From: Neoarius graeffei
Lineage: Eukaryota; Chordata; Actinopteri; Siluriformes; Ariidae
Assembly: GCF_027579695.1 (NCBI RefSeq)
Contig: NC_083574.1
Location: forward strand, 43,310,559-43,374,558
DNA length: 64,000 nt
Direction of reading: 5' to 3'
Positions 1 through 11,661 of this stretch are shown in pieces (position 1 is the stretch's first letter; the number at the start of each line of letters is the position of its first letter). The notes below the pieces were generated by a model. The model was given only the letters and a program-made list of their open reading frames with translations, did not search any database and was not told where the DNA came from. A program made the position numbers and the translations under genes.

Positions 1-410
1 TCGTATGCCCTTCAAATAATGCGCGCAGTAGGCTATTGATGTTTTATTATGAGCCATGTACAGTATGTCGCCTAATGTTTTTTTGTTTCTGAGTTACATG
101 TTCGTTTGAAGGACTTAATGTACAAAATAACATAGTTGCACCCCGTAGTGTTGAAATTGGTAAACACAGTGCATTCAGTGAGGTTTGCACCGCCCTCCTT
201 TTATTTCTGACTCTTCCTGTCACCGTTGCAACCTCTGAGCGCTCATTCGTATGCCCTTCAAATAATGTGCGCAGTATAGGCTATTGATGTTTTATTATGA
301 GCCATGTACAGTATCCTAATGTTTTTTGTTTCTGAGTTACATGTCCGTTTGAAGGACTTGATGTACTAAATAACATAGTTGCACCCGGTAGTGTTGAAAT
401 TGGTAAACAC
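1..410. repeat. Direct tandem duplication, about 246-bp period
   Basis: Bases 1-167 recur at 247-410 with only small differences. Both copies begin TCGTATGCCCTTCAAATAAT and end in GGTAAACAC. About 80 bases of unrelated sequence lie between them. The left copy is cut by the window edge, so the true period and copy number are unknown. No coding potential is visible. Confidence 0.8.
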
Positions 411-513
411 CGCAGTTGCGGACATTTTGTAGCCTAAAATGATGTTATGATAAGCTTTAATAAAATGCCCGGTCATTTGCCCCGCCCCCGGCCCGGCTCT
501 GACTTGTTCCGCC

Positions 514-722
514 ACTGTCACTGATGTCACTGTTTGCGCTGCTTAACGACATCACGTGACGTCCACCCACTTTCGCTAACTCCACCCAATGTGTCCACCC
601 ACTTCGAGCCAGCACGGTTCAGCGCGGTTGTAGTTGAAATGCAACTTCAATAGCCCCGCTCAGCCCGACTCAGCTCGACTCAGCACGGCACGGCTCAGCC
701 GCGTTTGTAGTGGAAAAGCGGC
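514..722. mobile_element. 3' half of a non-autonomous DNA element (same family as 53556-54222)
   Basis: From CACTGATGTCACTGTTTGCG onward this matches the right part of the element at 53556-54222, including the terminal GTAGTGGAAAAGCGGC. It carries the same CAGCCCGACTCAG-type subterminal repeats. The left end is missing, so this is a truncated copy with no coding capacity. Confidence 0.7.
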
Positions 723-1344
723 AATAATCATTCTAGCTAGCGCTTAGCTATCTTAGCATAAGAATACATGGGCTCGACTCCACGGTAGCAAGTATGGACT
801 CATACACCTAATGTTTTGATCATACAGAGAAAGAAACGAGAGCACAAAAGCAGTAACAGAGAAAAGGTAAATTCATCTTTTATTTCACAGATCTATTCGT
901 GAATGTCAACCACAAATTACATCCCTGCGACTCAAAACTCTCCAAGGTCGATGCAGAGTCACGATGTTTTCCGCATGTCACCATCTTGGTGTGACGCAGT
1001 TCCATAGTTATGCTAATTCATTAAAGCTCCTCACGTTCGGCTGTTTCCATAGGGCTGTACTGTTTACCTCAAGAGGTAGGATATTCTGTCTAAAACAGAG
1101 GAAAGTGAATCTCAGCACATTAAAATGATCACATCTTGTCCACATGATATTGTACTTGCGGGACATTGAAAAATGCCATGCACAATAAAAAAAAAAAAAA
1201 ATTCAGATGACTTTGCGGTCAGTGCTTTGAATCTTCAGAAGATGTTCATGATCCAATTTTGGTTTTAAAAGCATATGAAATTATTTGTCAAACATTGTTA
1301 AGTAATTATGTATTTTATTATTTTTTAATTTTGATTCTTGTATT
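723..1344. other. No gene recognised
   Basis: This AT-rich stretch has a poly(A) run near 1187. I see no exon, RNA gene or clear repeat boundary in it. Confidence 0.5.
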
Positions 1345-1709
1345 AAGAAGAAGAAGCCTTTATTTGTCACATGCACACTCAAGCACAGTGAAATTCAACC
1401 TCTGCATTTAACCCATCTGAAGCAGTGAATACACGCACTCAGAGCAGTGGGCAGCCATACTACAGCACCTGGGGAGCAGTTAGGGGTTAGATACCCTGCT
1501 CAAGGACACTTCAGCCCAAGGCTACCCCATGTTAACCTAACCACATGTCTTTGAACTGTGGGGGAAACCAGAGCATCCGGAGGAAACCCACGCGGACACG
1601 GGGAGAACATGCAAACTCCACACAGAAAGGCCCTCGCCGGCTGCTGGGCTCGAACCCAGACCTTCTTGCTGTGAGGCGACGGTGCTAACCACTACACCAC
1701 CGTGCTGCC
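1345..1709 (-). mobile_element. SINE, type 2 (tRNA-like head, AAGAAG tail)
   Basis: Read on the minus strand, the element starts with a tRNA-like head (B-box-like GGGTTCGAGCCC region near 1650). It continues through the same body as the type 1 SINE, then switches to a different 3' part containing a TTAACCCATCTGAAGCAGTG segment. It ends in a (CTT)n tail, seen as AAGAAGAAG on the plus strand. Three further copies lie at 13270, 15110 and 51096. The head is DANA/Mermaid-like; the tail presumably matches a partner LINE. Confidence 0.8.
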
Positions 1710-1939
1710 ATTATTTTTGCAATCATATTGCCATTATTTATGGTATGTCCAAAAGCCAAAAGAAAATCTAAAAGCCTGTTTGAATTTAATTCATTTACAG
1801 CTCCAGGTTTCCCAGTTTGATCCTGTATGTGTATCATTTCACTGTAAGGGTTTCCTCTGGATTCTCTAGTTTCCTCCCATCTCCCAAAAACATGCATTTA
1901 GGTTTACTAGCTATGCTAAATTATCTTGGGGTATGAAAG

Positions 1940-1963
1940 TGTGTGTGTGTGTGTGTGTGTGTG
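1940..1963. repeat. (GT)n microsatellite
   Basis: About 12 GT units, followed by a short GAGCAT triplication. Confidence 0.9.
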
Positions 1964-2195
1964 CGTGAGCATGAGCATGAGCATGGTGTCCTGCCTTGGA
2001 CTGGAATTTCATTTTGGATGTATTCCTACCTCATGCTCAATGTTCCCAGGATCCACTAAGAACCTGAGTGAAGATGAATGAATGTAAGCTTCCTGAAATG
2101 TCCAAATAAAGGTTTAAAACTGTTATAATTAAAGTAATTTGTGTATAATTCCCATTAACCTTTATAAAAATAATAAATGTTATTTATGGATGGGG

Positions 2196-2565
2196 GGCGG
2201 CACGGTGGTGTAGTGGTTAGCGCTGTCGCCTCACAGCAAGAAGGTCCTGGGTTCGAGCCCCGGGGCCGGCGAGGGCCTTTCTGTGTGGAGTTTGCATGTT
2301 CTCCCCGTGTCCGCGTGGGTTTCCTCCGGGTGCTCCGGTTTCCCCCACAGTCCAAAGACATGCAGGTTAGGTTAACTGGTGACTCTAAATTGACCGTAGG
2401 TGTGAGTGTGAATGGTTGTCTGTGTCTATGTGTCAGCCCTGTGATGACCTGGCGACTTGTCCAGGGTGTACCCCGCCTCTCGCCCGTAGTCAGCTGGGAT
2501 AGGCTCCAGCTTGCCTGCGACCCTGTAGAAGGATAAAGCGGCTAGAGATAATGAGATGAGATGAG
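2196..2565 (+). mobile_element. SINE, type 1 (DANA/Mermaid-like), full length
   Basis: The tRNA-derived head has an A box (TGGTGTAGTGG) and a B box (GGGTTCGAGCCCC). A long unrelated body follows, and the element ends in a GATGAGATGAG tail. It is flanked by a perfect 14-bp target duplication ATTTATGGATGGGG at 2182-2195 and 2566-2579. The open frames through it, present in both directions, are repeat artefacts that recur with every SINE copy. Confidence 0.92.
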
Positions 2566-2595
2566 ATTTATGGATGGGGAAAAAAAAAACCTTGA

Positions 2596-3051
2596 CCATT
2601 TTTGAGCAGTCAAAAAAAAAAATAGTATAAAAAAATTATTTCTACTGTTGTGGAATACGGCTATTTCCTATATTTTTATTATTTACTATTTACTGTTTGA
2701 GCTCAAGCACATTAAGAAGGCAAGGAATTGTACTAATTACCTTTAGACGAGGCACAACTGTTAATTGAAAAGCATTCCAGGTGACGACCTCATGAAGCTG
2801 GCTAAGAGAATGCCAGTAGTGTGCAAAGCATCATCAAGGTAAACGCTGGCTACTTTGAAGGATCTAAAATATGAAACATCTTTTGTTTTGTTTTATTAAC
2901 ACTTTTTTGTTTACCACATAATTCCATGTATGTTCCATATGATATTTCATAGTTTTGATGTCTTCAGTATTGTTCTACAATGTAGAAAATAGTCAAAATA
3001 CAGAAAAACCTATGAATGAGTAGGGGTGTCCAAACTTTTGACTGGTTCTCT
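2596..3051 (+). mobile_element. Tc1-like element, 3'-terminal remnant
   Basis: It ends in AGGGGTGTCCAAACTTTTGACTGG-like sequence, the characteristic end of a common fish Tc1 family, preceded by that family's 3' untranslated part (CTACAATGTAGAAAATAGTC). The homologous deletion derivative at 13743-14270 shares this half in opposite orientation. No transposase frame survives. Confidence 0.75.
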
Positions 3052-4826
3052 ATCTATATATTTATTCTCAGATATTTGGAATTGGATTCACTATGCAGAA
3101 AAGTTTATCTTATGACAGACTAATGACTGAAAAATGTTTCCTAATCCCATATAGCTTTTTTGGGGTATAATTTACAACCTGCTGACCTTCGTCTGGCAGA
3201 GTTCGGCTGTTTGGAGGGAATATTTCCCTTTGATAAATGTGCACCGTTCTCAGCAGGCAATGATCTGTGTGGAATAGAAAAGATCACCCTGAGCACCTGA
3301 TGGCTGAATTTGGACATATGAGGCCATTTATTACAGATCACTATATCATTACGATTGCATTTCCGAGGAAACACATTGAAAACAAGCTCAGCTGGGTTCT
3401 TTCTTTCAGTTCCAAAGCAAAGTGAGTTTCGAGATGGTTTTCAGGTATTAATCACAATGAAAGGCAGTTGTGTGTTGTAACGAGCACATGGTAATGGCCA
3501 TATCTGTGTTCTTACAGAACAAAGACCTGCAGCTGATGATTGATTTTGGTAATTTTCTATTGCCTGAGAAATGCAGGCTTACATATAATGTTCTGGCCAG
3601 TCCCAAGCTTTGAAAACTGACTGATTAGGTTAAAAGGCAGTAATTCAAGTAATGTAATAATGTATGGCCAACTAGTTAGCTCGTTAAGTGCATTAGTACA
3701 AGGTATGGGTAGTGAGTTTATGAATTTTCATAAAGGATTCATTCCCTTAAAAACCAAACAAACAAACAAAACCTTTTTATGAGTTTGTGACCTCAAAAAA
3801 AAAAAAAAAAGACCAAGCCATTAGCAAATATTTTGGCTCTGAGTTGTGATGTTCTCGCCATGCATTGCAAGTAAAAGTATTATTTGAGGCTTCTGTCTTT
3901 ATTTTCCCTGGATATGTTTGACTGTGAGGTGTTTTTATGATGCAGCATCGGTCTTTGTCAGTCACTGACAGTCTTTACATCACTGAGACACCATTTTGGA
4001 GGTATAGTTACAGTGAGTGGTACAGTGAAAGTAGCAGCAAAACACTTTTATACTTTTATACTCTTTGGTAGCAGTGAAAGCAGTAAAACTGAAGAAGCAG
4101 AATCAAAGTGCAAGGATACCACACCAAAACAAAGTCAGCAAGGATGCCAGGGACTGTAATTTGGACGAATTGTCATCTGTTAACAACACTGAACCGTAGG
4201 ACCTGACAACAAAAAGTTGCAGTGCTGACCCTGCTTCGTTGCCTCCAACATCATACTTGGATATTACCACTATCTTTTTTACAGTTTAAGTATGTATGAC
4301 TTTAAACTGCAGCCAGTGGTGAGTCTCAGGTCCAGGAGGACTTGAGTATTGGGGAACGTGGAGTTACCACTTAATCACCATTGCTCCCAGGTCCGTTCTG
4401 ACCCGGGTAGCACCTGCCTGGGTTCCAGCTATGGGTTAAATAGTACATCACCAATAAGGCACTGGCAGCAGGGCACTTTCCGGTGCAATGTGGCAGATGA
4501 ACCCAACAGGGTCAAGAGCATACCACCAGATGGCATGCGGAAGAGCTACTCAAATGGCCAACGGATGGCATCACTCGGCAAGTCAGTTGTGACTGCGGGG
4601 CAACTTCCATACCTGTCAGGTCTGTGGCACATTTGTGCACCATTTGGCATCAGGTCTGGAGGTCCAGAGAGACAGCACAATGGGGGCACGACATCATTTG
4701 TCTTACCTTACTGTGCAAGCCACTTCATTCGGAGAGGAGCTCTGGTGTGGGCCTTGCGGCCCATCTCCGTTTCTGCGCATCCTAATGAAGCTGTCATCAT
4801 CGCTAGCGAGGGACAGCTGACGATAA
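3052..4826. other. No gene recognised
   Basis: The sequence is mostly AT-rich. Bases 4330-4760 are more GC-rich and open in one frame, but that frame runs straight into the MITE at 4827 and matches no family I recognise. It may be an old, unclassified retroelement piece. Confidence 0.4.
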
Positions 4827-5351
4827 AGGCCTCTGCATGCTCTTGCGATAAGGCTTTCGCAGATAGCTTTTCGCAGACAGTTGTAATTTATCGTTGAGCG
4901 GGGAGTAATAGGCGTGCGCGATGTTATTCACCGCCACAACGCAAGGGGGCACGAAGTCGCGAAATCGCTAGGAGTAGTTGGTGGGTGTGGTTAGTGGAGT
5001 GTTTATCCTCCGGTTACTTATAATGACTAGAACTGGAGTCGTATAGATGTACGTACTTCCTCACTTCCTCGATCAACTGCTCTTCGTGCTGCTCCATCTT
5101 CGCTCGTGTTTTTAAAAATGGCGGTCGTGAAACCAAACCAAACCGGGAAAGTAGGGAAGTGGAAGTGCGTGTACAGCGGATGTAGAGTGGACCAATCAGA
5201 GCCCTCTTGTCTGTGATGCTGTCTGCAAGGCTTTTGCGGTGGTCACAATTTTTGGGAGGTGCACGCAGAGCGTCTGCGAAGGTGGGGGGGCTACGCAGAC
5301 GCTATCTGCGACGCTATCTGCGAGGACTGCGTTGTCAGCATAAATTGGCCT
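4827..5351. mobile_element. PIF/Harbinger-type MITE
   Basis: The 525-bp element is flanked by TAA on both sides (4824-4826 and 5352-5354). Its ends, AGGCC...ATGCT...TCGCAGATAGC, are mirrored at the right end (GGCCT preceded by AGCATAAATT and GCTATCTGCGA). A 3-bp TAA/TTA duplication with such ends is typical of the PIF/Harbinger superfamily. It has no transposase. It is GC-rich compared with its surroundings. Confidence 0.6.
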
Positions 5352-6417
5352 TAAGCGTGGATACTTGTGAGTAGTTCTGAAACTATAAATCCCTTGAAGT
5401 CCATGTATATTTCACCAATATCTAGGTGCAGGATTTGTTTCCATTTTGACCGAAGGACTATGACAACACAGTCCAAACAGCAAAGGTAAGCTGACTGTAA
5501 TCAAGGAAACTTGTGCTTAGCATAGCAACCTTCACTTGCATTCAATTTTCCTTTCATTAAAGCAAGATATTACAAATATATTACATAACATAGGACATTA
5601 CATAATATTTTATAGTCTTAACCAGACGAGATTAACCAATTTCTGCTGCCCAGCGTGACTGTCTATTGTTTACTAGTGTGACTAATCCAAAACAACAGCT
5701 ACTTAAACAACAAAAGGCTTTAACTTATCTTTATGAAAATGTTGCATGCAAATATACATGAACAGAGACATCTTGGCAAAAGTGATGCTTTTGCATCTCA
5801 CTGCTGCAACACAAGCCATCCAAGACCTCTTTGTTATCTCCTCTCCTCCACCTGCTGTCCATGGCCTTTTTTCCAGACCCCACAGTTAATTTTTTTTTTT
5901 TACTTTTTCCATCATGGGACATATTATTACAGCCTTGCACACAACACGATCATAGAATGAAAAGAAAGAACAAGTTGACTACAGAATGGCCTTGACCATA
6001 GAATACCTCTAAAATGGCAGTACAGTATGCAGTATAAAGGGTATAGTATAGACTTCTAACACTGCTGGCCTTAAAATTGGCCTCTCTTCTCGGACCAGCA
6101 GTAATTATAAACAGAGCTCACTGGCCTTTCTGGCTCCACTACAGCTGCAGTATCTTATAAAGAAATAAACAATCGGGGACACTTTTCCTTTTTATGTGGA
6201 GCTGACTAAAATTGTGACATCCTTGCATTTTTTATGATACAACAATTTCCTCTACCCTGTTTTACACTTCCTTTCTCTTTTCCTCTCTCATTCTGCCCTC
6301 TATGTGATGGATGGCTGAAAAGGTAAAGACATTTGTTCAGCAATGACACACTGTAAGAACTTCATAAAAGTTTGCAAAATATCTGCTTTCTCTTATCGCG
6401 CTACTGAGTGGAGTAAT
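5352..6417. other. No gene recognised
   Basis: Unique-looking AT-rich sequence. Short open frames are present but have no recognisable domains or splice context. Confidence 0.5.
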
Positions 6418-6431
6418 CATCCAGACTATAT

Positions 6432-6802
6432 CTCATCTCATCTCATTATCTTTAGCTGCTTTATCCTGTTCTACAGGGTTGCAGGCAAGCTGGAGCCTAT
6501 CCCAGCTGACTACGGGCGAAAGGCGGGGTACACCCTGGACAAGTCGCCAGGTCATCACAGGGCTGACACATAGACACAGACAACCATTCACACTCACACC
6601 TATGGTCAATTTAGAGTCACCAGTTAACCTAACCTGCATGTCTTTGGACTGTGGGGGAAACCGGAGCACCCGGAGGAAACCCACGCGGACACGGGGAGAA
6701 CATGCAAACTCCGCACAGAAAGGCCCTCGCCAGCCACGGCGCTTGAACCCGGACCTTCTTGCTATGAGGTGACAGCGCTAACCACTACACCACCGTGCCG
6801 CC
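6432..6802 (-). mobile_element. SINE, type 1
   Basis: Full-length minus-strand copy. The CTCATCTCATCTC tail lies at the left and the tRNA head at the right. The 14-bp target duplication CATCCAGACTATAT / CATCTAGACTATAT (6418-6431 and 6803-6816) has one mismatch. Confidence 0.9.
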
Positions 6803-6976
6803 CATCTAGACTATATTCAAAACTAAAACACTGTATGATGTTGTATAGCGCCTGCACATCCAGATAATATAAGGTAACGAAGTAAGTTGCCTTTTAAACA
6901 TACTGCTTCTAAATTTGAGATAAATGTGATAATGAATCTTGAATTATATGAAGTTGCAAGAAAAGCACAATTTAAT

Positions 6977-7349
6977 CCATCCATCCATTATCTGTAGCCG
7001 CTTATCCTGTTCTACAGGGTCGCAGGCAAGCTGGAGCCTATCCCAGCTGACTATGGGTGAGAGGTGGGGTACACCCTGGGTAAGTCGCCAGGTTATCGCA
7101 GGGCTGACACACAGACAAACAACCATTCACACTCACATTCACACCTACGGTCAATTTAGAGCCACCAATTAGCCTAACCTGCATGTCTTTGGACTGTGGG
7201 GGAAACCAGAGCACCCGGAGCAAACCCACGCAGACACGGGGAGAACATGCAAACTCCGCACAGAAAGGCCCTCGCCGGCCACGGGGCTCAAACCCAGGAC
7301 CTTCTTGCTGTGAGGCAACAGTGCTAACCACTACACCACCGTGCCACTT
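6977..7349 (-). mobile_element. SINE, type 1 (older copy)
   Basis: Minus-strand copy with more substitutions than its neighbour and a (CCAT)n-like tail. It is flanked by the 12-bp duplication GCACAATTTAAT at 6965-6976 and 7350-7361. Confidence 0.9.
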
Positions 7350-7391
7350 GCACAATTTAATATCTAATATAAAGTAGAAACACACACACAG

Positions 7392-7665
7392 TTGTACTTT
7401 TATCTTTGTGGGGACACTCATTGACATAATGCATTCCCTAGCCCCCTAACCTAACCTTAACCATAATAACTAAATGCCTAACCCCAACCCCACCCCTTAC
7501 CCTTACCTAAACCTAATTCTAACCTGAACCCTAAAACTCTTAAGTCTTAACCCTCAAACAGAACTTTGAAGCAGTGAGGACCAGGCAAAATGTCCTCACT
7601 TCCCAAAAATGTCCTAACTCTGCTGGTAAAAAAAACTCATTCCAGTCCTCAATATGCAGCAAGTG

Positions 7666-7719
<54 letters not shown>
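7392..7719. repeat. Interspersed repeat with CCCTAA-like tract and (CA)n microsatellite
   Basis: It begins with TTTATCTTTGTGGGGACAC, then an irregular CCTAACC-rich stretch, then GGACCAGGCAAAATGTCC, and ends in a (CA)n run at about 7668-7716. A second, partial copy of the first part resumes at 10953-11014, directly after the Tc1 insertion. The Tc1 therefore landed in an array of this repeat. Confidence 0.7.
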
Positions 7720-9065
7720 TACAGTGCATTGAAAAAGTATTCATACCCCTTGAACTTTTTCACATTTTTCCACCTTACAACCACGAACTTAAAAGTTTTT
7801 TATTGAGATTTTACGTGATACACCAACACAGAGTAGCACATAATTGTGAAGTGAAACGAAAATGATAAAATGGTCTTCAAAATTTTAAACAAATAAAAAT
7901 CTGAAAAATGTGGTGTGCATTAGTATTCAGCCCCCTGTACTCTGATACCTCTAAATACAATCCAGTGCAATCAATTGCCTTCACAAGTCATCTAATTAGT
8001 TAATAGAGTCCTACTGTGTGTATTTTACTCTCAGCATAAATACACTTGTTCTGTGAAGGCCTCGGTGGTTTGTTGGAGAACACTGAAGAACAAACAGCAT
8101 CATGAAGACCAAAGAACTCACCAAACAGGTCAGGGATAAAGTTCTGGAGAAGTTTAAAGCAGGGTTAGGTTATAAAAAAAATCCCAAGCTCTGAACATCT
8201 CAAGAAGCACTGTTCAATCCATCATTCAAAAATGGAAAAAGTATGGCACAACTGCAAACCTACCAAGACATGGCCGTCCACCTAAACTGACAGAGCGAGC
8301 AAGGAGAGCACTGGTCAGAGAAGCAGCCAAGAGGCCCATGATCACTCTGGAGGAGCTGCAGAAATCCACAGCTCAGGTGGGAGAATCTGTGCACAGGACA
8401 ACTATAAGTCGTACACTCCACAAATCTGGCCTTTTTGGAAGAGTGGCAAGAAGAAAGACATTGTTGAAAGACAGGCATAAGAAGTCCCGTTTGCAGTTTG
8501 CCAGAAGCCATGTAGGGGACACAGCAAACATGTGGAAGAAGGTTATTTGGTCAGGTGAGACCAAAGTTGAACTTTTTGGCCTAAATGCAAAGCACTATGT
8601 GTGGTGGAAAACTAACACTGCTCATCACCCTGCACACACCATCCCCACTGTGAAACATGGTGGTGGCAGCATCATGCTATGGGGATGCTTTTCTTCAGCA
8701 GGGACAGGGAAGCTGGTCAGAGTTGATGGGAAGATGAATGGAGCTAAATACAGGGCAATCCTGGAAGAAAACCTGTTGGAGGCTGCAAAAGACTTGAGAC
8801 TGGGAAGGAGATTCACCTTCCAGCAAGACAATGACCCTAAACATACAGCCAGAGCTACAATGGAATGGTTTAGATCAAAGAATATTCATGTGTTAGAATG
8901 GCCCAGTCAAAGTCCAGACCTAAATCCCACTGAGCATCTGTGGCAAGACTTGAAAATTGCTGTTCGCAGACGCTCTCCATCCAATCTGGCTGAGCTTGAG
9001 CTATTTTGCAAAGAAGAATGGGCAAAAATTTCAGTGTCTAGATGTGCAAAGCTGGTAGAGACATA

Positions 9066-10675
9066 CAGTGGTGCTTGAAAGTTTGTGAACCCTTTAGAAT
9101 TTTCTGTATTTCTGCCTAAATATGGCCTAAAACAACATCAGATTTTTACACAAGTCCTAAAAGTAAATAAAGAGAACCCAGTTAAACAAATGAGACAAAA
9201 ATATTATACTTGGTCATTTATTTATTGAAGAAAATGATCCAACATTACACATCTATGAATGGCAAAAGTATGTGAACCTTTGCTTTCAGTATCTGGTGTG
9301 ATCCCCTTGTGCAGCAATAACTGCAACTAAATGTTTCTGGTAACTGTTGATCAGTCCTGCACACCGGCTTGGAGGAATTTTAGCCCATTCCTCTGTACAG
9401 AACAACTTCAACTCTGGGATGTTGGTGGGTTTCCTCACATGAACTGCTTACTTCAGGTCCTTCTACAACATTTTGATTGGCTTAAGGTCAGGACTTTGAC
9501 TTGGCCATTCCAAAACATTAACTTTATTCTTCTTTAACCATTCTTTGGTAGAACGACTTGTGTGCTTAGGGTCGTTGTCTTGCTGCATGACCCACCTTCT
9601 CTTGAGATTCAGTACACGGACAGATGTCCTGATGTTTTCCTTTAGGATTCGTTGGTATAATTCAGAATTCATTGTTCCATCAATGACGGCGAGCCGTCCT
9701 GGCCCAGATGCAGCAAAACAGGCCCAAACCATGATACTACCACCACCATGTTTCACAGATGGGATAAGGTTCTTATGCTGGAATGCAGTGGTTTCCTTCC
9801 TCCAAACATAACACTTCTCATTTAAACCAAAAAGTTCTATTTTGGACTCATCTGTCCACAAAACATTTTTCTAATAGCCTTCTGGCTTGTCCACATGATC
9901 TTTAGCAAACTGCAGACGAGCAGCAATGTTCTTTTTGGAGAGCAGTGGCTTTCTCCTTGCAACCCTGACATGCACACCATTGTCGTTCAGTGTTCTCCTG
10001 ATGGTGGACTCATGAACATTAACATTAGCCAGTGTGAGAGACGCCTTCAGTAGCTTAGAAGTTACCCTGGGGTCCTTTGTGACCTCGCCGACTATTACAC
10101 ACCTTGCTCTTGGAGTGATCTTTGTTGGTCAACCACTCCTGGGGAGGGTAACAATGGTCTTGAATTTCCTCCATTTGTACACAATCTGTCTGACTGTGGA
10201 TTGGTGGAGTCCAAACTCTTTCGAGATGGTTTTGTAACCTTTTCCAGCCTGATGAGCATCAACAACGCTTTTTCTGAGGTCCTCAGAAATCTCCTTTGTT
10301 CGTGCCATGATGCACTTCCACAAACATGTGTTGTGAAGATCAGACTTTGATAGATCCCTGTTCTTTAAATAAAACAGGGTGCCCACTCACACCTGATTGT
10401 CATCCCATTGATTGAAAACACCTGACTCTAATTTCACCTTCAAATTAACTGCTAATCCTAGAGGTTCACATACTTTTGCCACTCACAGATATGTAATATT
10501 GGATCATTTTCCTCAATAAATAAATGACTAAGTACAATATTTTTGTCTCATTTGTTTAACTGGGTTCTCTTTATCTACTTTTAGGACTTGTGTGAAAATC
10601 TGATGATGTTTTAGGTCATATTTATGCAGAAATATAGAAAATTCTAAAGGGTTCACAAACTTTCAAGCACCACTG
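9066..10675 (-). mobile_element. Tc1-like transposon (inner, nested)
   Basis: The inverted repeats begin CAGTGGTGCTTGAAAGTTTG and end CTTTCAAGCACCACTG, with duplicated TA at 9064-9065 and 10676-10677. At 1610 bp it is standard Tc1 length. It belongs to a different subfamily from its host element and lies in the opposite orientation. Confidence 0.95.
9286..10308 (-). pseudogene. Tc1-like transposase of the inner element
   Basis: It starts at ATG 10308 with a helix-turn-helix N-terminus (MARTKEISEDLRK, then HQSTVRQIVYKWRK). The frame is lost after LPRSG near 10130 and recovered by 9861. The DDE residues are Asp in WTDESK and Asp in QQDNDPKHT. The third position reads SPDLKPIKML followed by a stop, so the catalytic Glu has become Lys. 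The expected C-terminus ends at 9286. It is a dead copy. Confidence 0.9.
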
Positions 10676-11349
10676 TACCACAAAAGACTTGCAGCTGTAA
10701 TTGCAGCAAAAGGTGGCTCTACAAAGTATTGACGCAGGGGGGCTGAATACTAATGCACATCACATTATTCAGATTTTTATTTGTTTAAAATTTTGAAGAC
10801 CATTTATCATTTTTGTTTCAGTTCACAATTATGTGCTACTCTGTGTTGGTCTATCACATAAAATCTCAATAAAAAACTTTTAAGTTCATGGTTGTAAGGT
10901 GGAAAAGTGTGAAAAAGTTCAAGGGGTATGAATACTTTTTCAAGACACTGTACTTCTATCTTTGTGGGGACACTTATTGACATAATGCATTCCCCTAGCC
11001 CCTTACCCTAACCTTAAAGTGCATATCACGGGAAATTCAGGAGCAAGATCAATGTAATTCTCCTATTTTATATTAAACTTTGGTCAAATATCTGTCACAT
11101 TTTGCATTTTGTGCAATTTTTTTTACCTTGCGCAATACCAGAAAAATTCAGTTGAAATCAAGCCATTTGAGGTGAATTGGTCCGCCTCTGAAAAAACTTG
11201 GCATTTGGATTTCCCGGCAGACATTGATTTTCGTGACGTCACGTGCGGGACGCCTCCCTCTGAATCCTACGTCAGCGCTGGTTTGTTTATGAGAAAACGA
11301 CCTGGTGGTTTTCTGCAAATTTCTTCAATGTTATCATGTAATTATTAAA

Positions 11350-11535
11350 ATGGTTAACAGATGTATCGTAGGAGGGTGTAGCAACACCAATCTTGATGGG
11401 ATTAGTACTCATCGTTTTCCAAAAGACCGGACAATGAGAGAGAAATGGGAGCAAGGCACCCGGAAGCCGAGGACCAAAGCAGAGCCGAGAAAAAGACCAA
11501 GAAAATCAGCGATTCACAAGTTGACTGTTGCCAGG
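11350..11535 (+). pseudogene. THAP-domain first exon (transposon-derived)
   Basis: ATG 11350 opens MVNRCIVGGCSNTN, then THRFPKDRTMREKWE. This has the spaced cysteines, His-Arg-Phe-Pro and Trp of a THAP finger. The sequence diverges from the sister copy after REKWE and continues with a basic stretch up to a plausible donor (AGG/GTAAG at 11536). The downstream Cys and His of the finger are not in this exon. Confidence 0.6.
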
Positions 11536-11661
11536 GTAAGAAATAAGAGAGATTATCCTCTAAATTAGGAGTTCCTGTGTTTGTGTGGTACATGGATAAT
11601 GTTATTTATTGACACACACAAAAGTAAACAACACGAAAGCGCTGGGCGATAATACACTAGC

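Larger units (their letters stand above)
8102..10732 (+). pseudogene. Tc1-like transposase, interrupted
   Basis: This is a DDE transposase of the Tc1/mariner superfamily that cut and rejoined DNA at TA sites. The N-terminal paired-like DNA-binding part starts at 8102. A one-base loss near 8180 puts it out of frame with the long open stretch 8338-9078. The catalytic region is readable: the first Asp is replaced by Gly (WSGETK, normally WSDETK), the second is present (QQDNDPKHT), and the Glu is present (LNPTEHLW). The inner Tc1 interrupts it at 9066. The last 18 or so codons resume after 10677 and stop at 10732. Confidence 0.9.
7722..10950 (+). mobile_element. Tc1-like transposon (outer), split by a second Tc1
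   Basis: The terminal inverted repeats begin CAGTGCATTGAAAAAGTATT and end in the matching AATACTTTTTCAAGACACTG. TA flanks both ends (7720-7721 and 10951-10952). Subtracting the inner Tc1 and its duplicated TA leaves about 1.6 kb, the normal Tc1 length. The element is inactive because its transposase is broken three ways (see the gene entry). Confidence 0.93.

Noticed and set aside
1-410. CRISPR-like or satellite array
   Set aside because: Only two long copies are visible, with a single unrelated spacer; this is a vertebrate genome.
2205-2270. tRNA gene
   Set aside because: A and B boxes are present but the segment cannot be a full cloverleaf and is the head of a SINE.
2177-2536. Long open frames in both directions through every type 1 SINE
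   Set aside because: The same translated sequence recurs in about 17 copies in both orientations and is bounded by SINE ends; these are repeat shadows.
4349-4897. 182-codon open frame on the plus strand
   Set aside because: It runs across the left end of the MITE at 4827, so it cannot be one old gene; the upstream part matches no family I know.
7430-7560. Internal telomeric repeat
   Set aside because: CCTAACC words are irregular rather than true TTAGGG arrays, and belong to a dispersed repeat also seen at 10953-11014.
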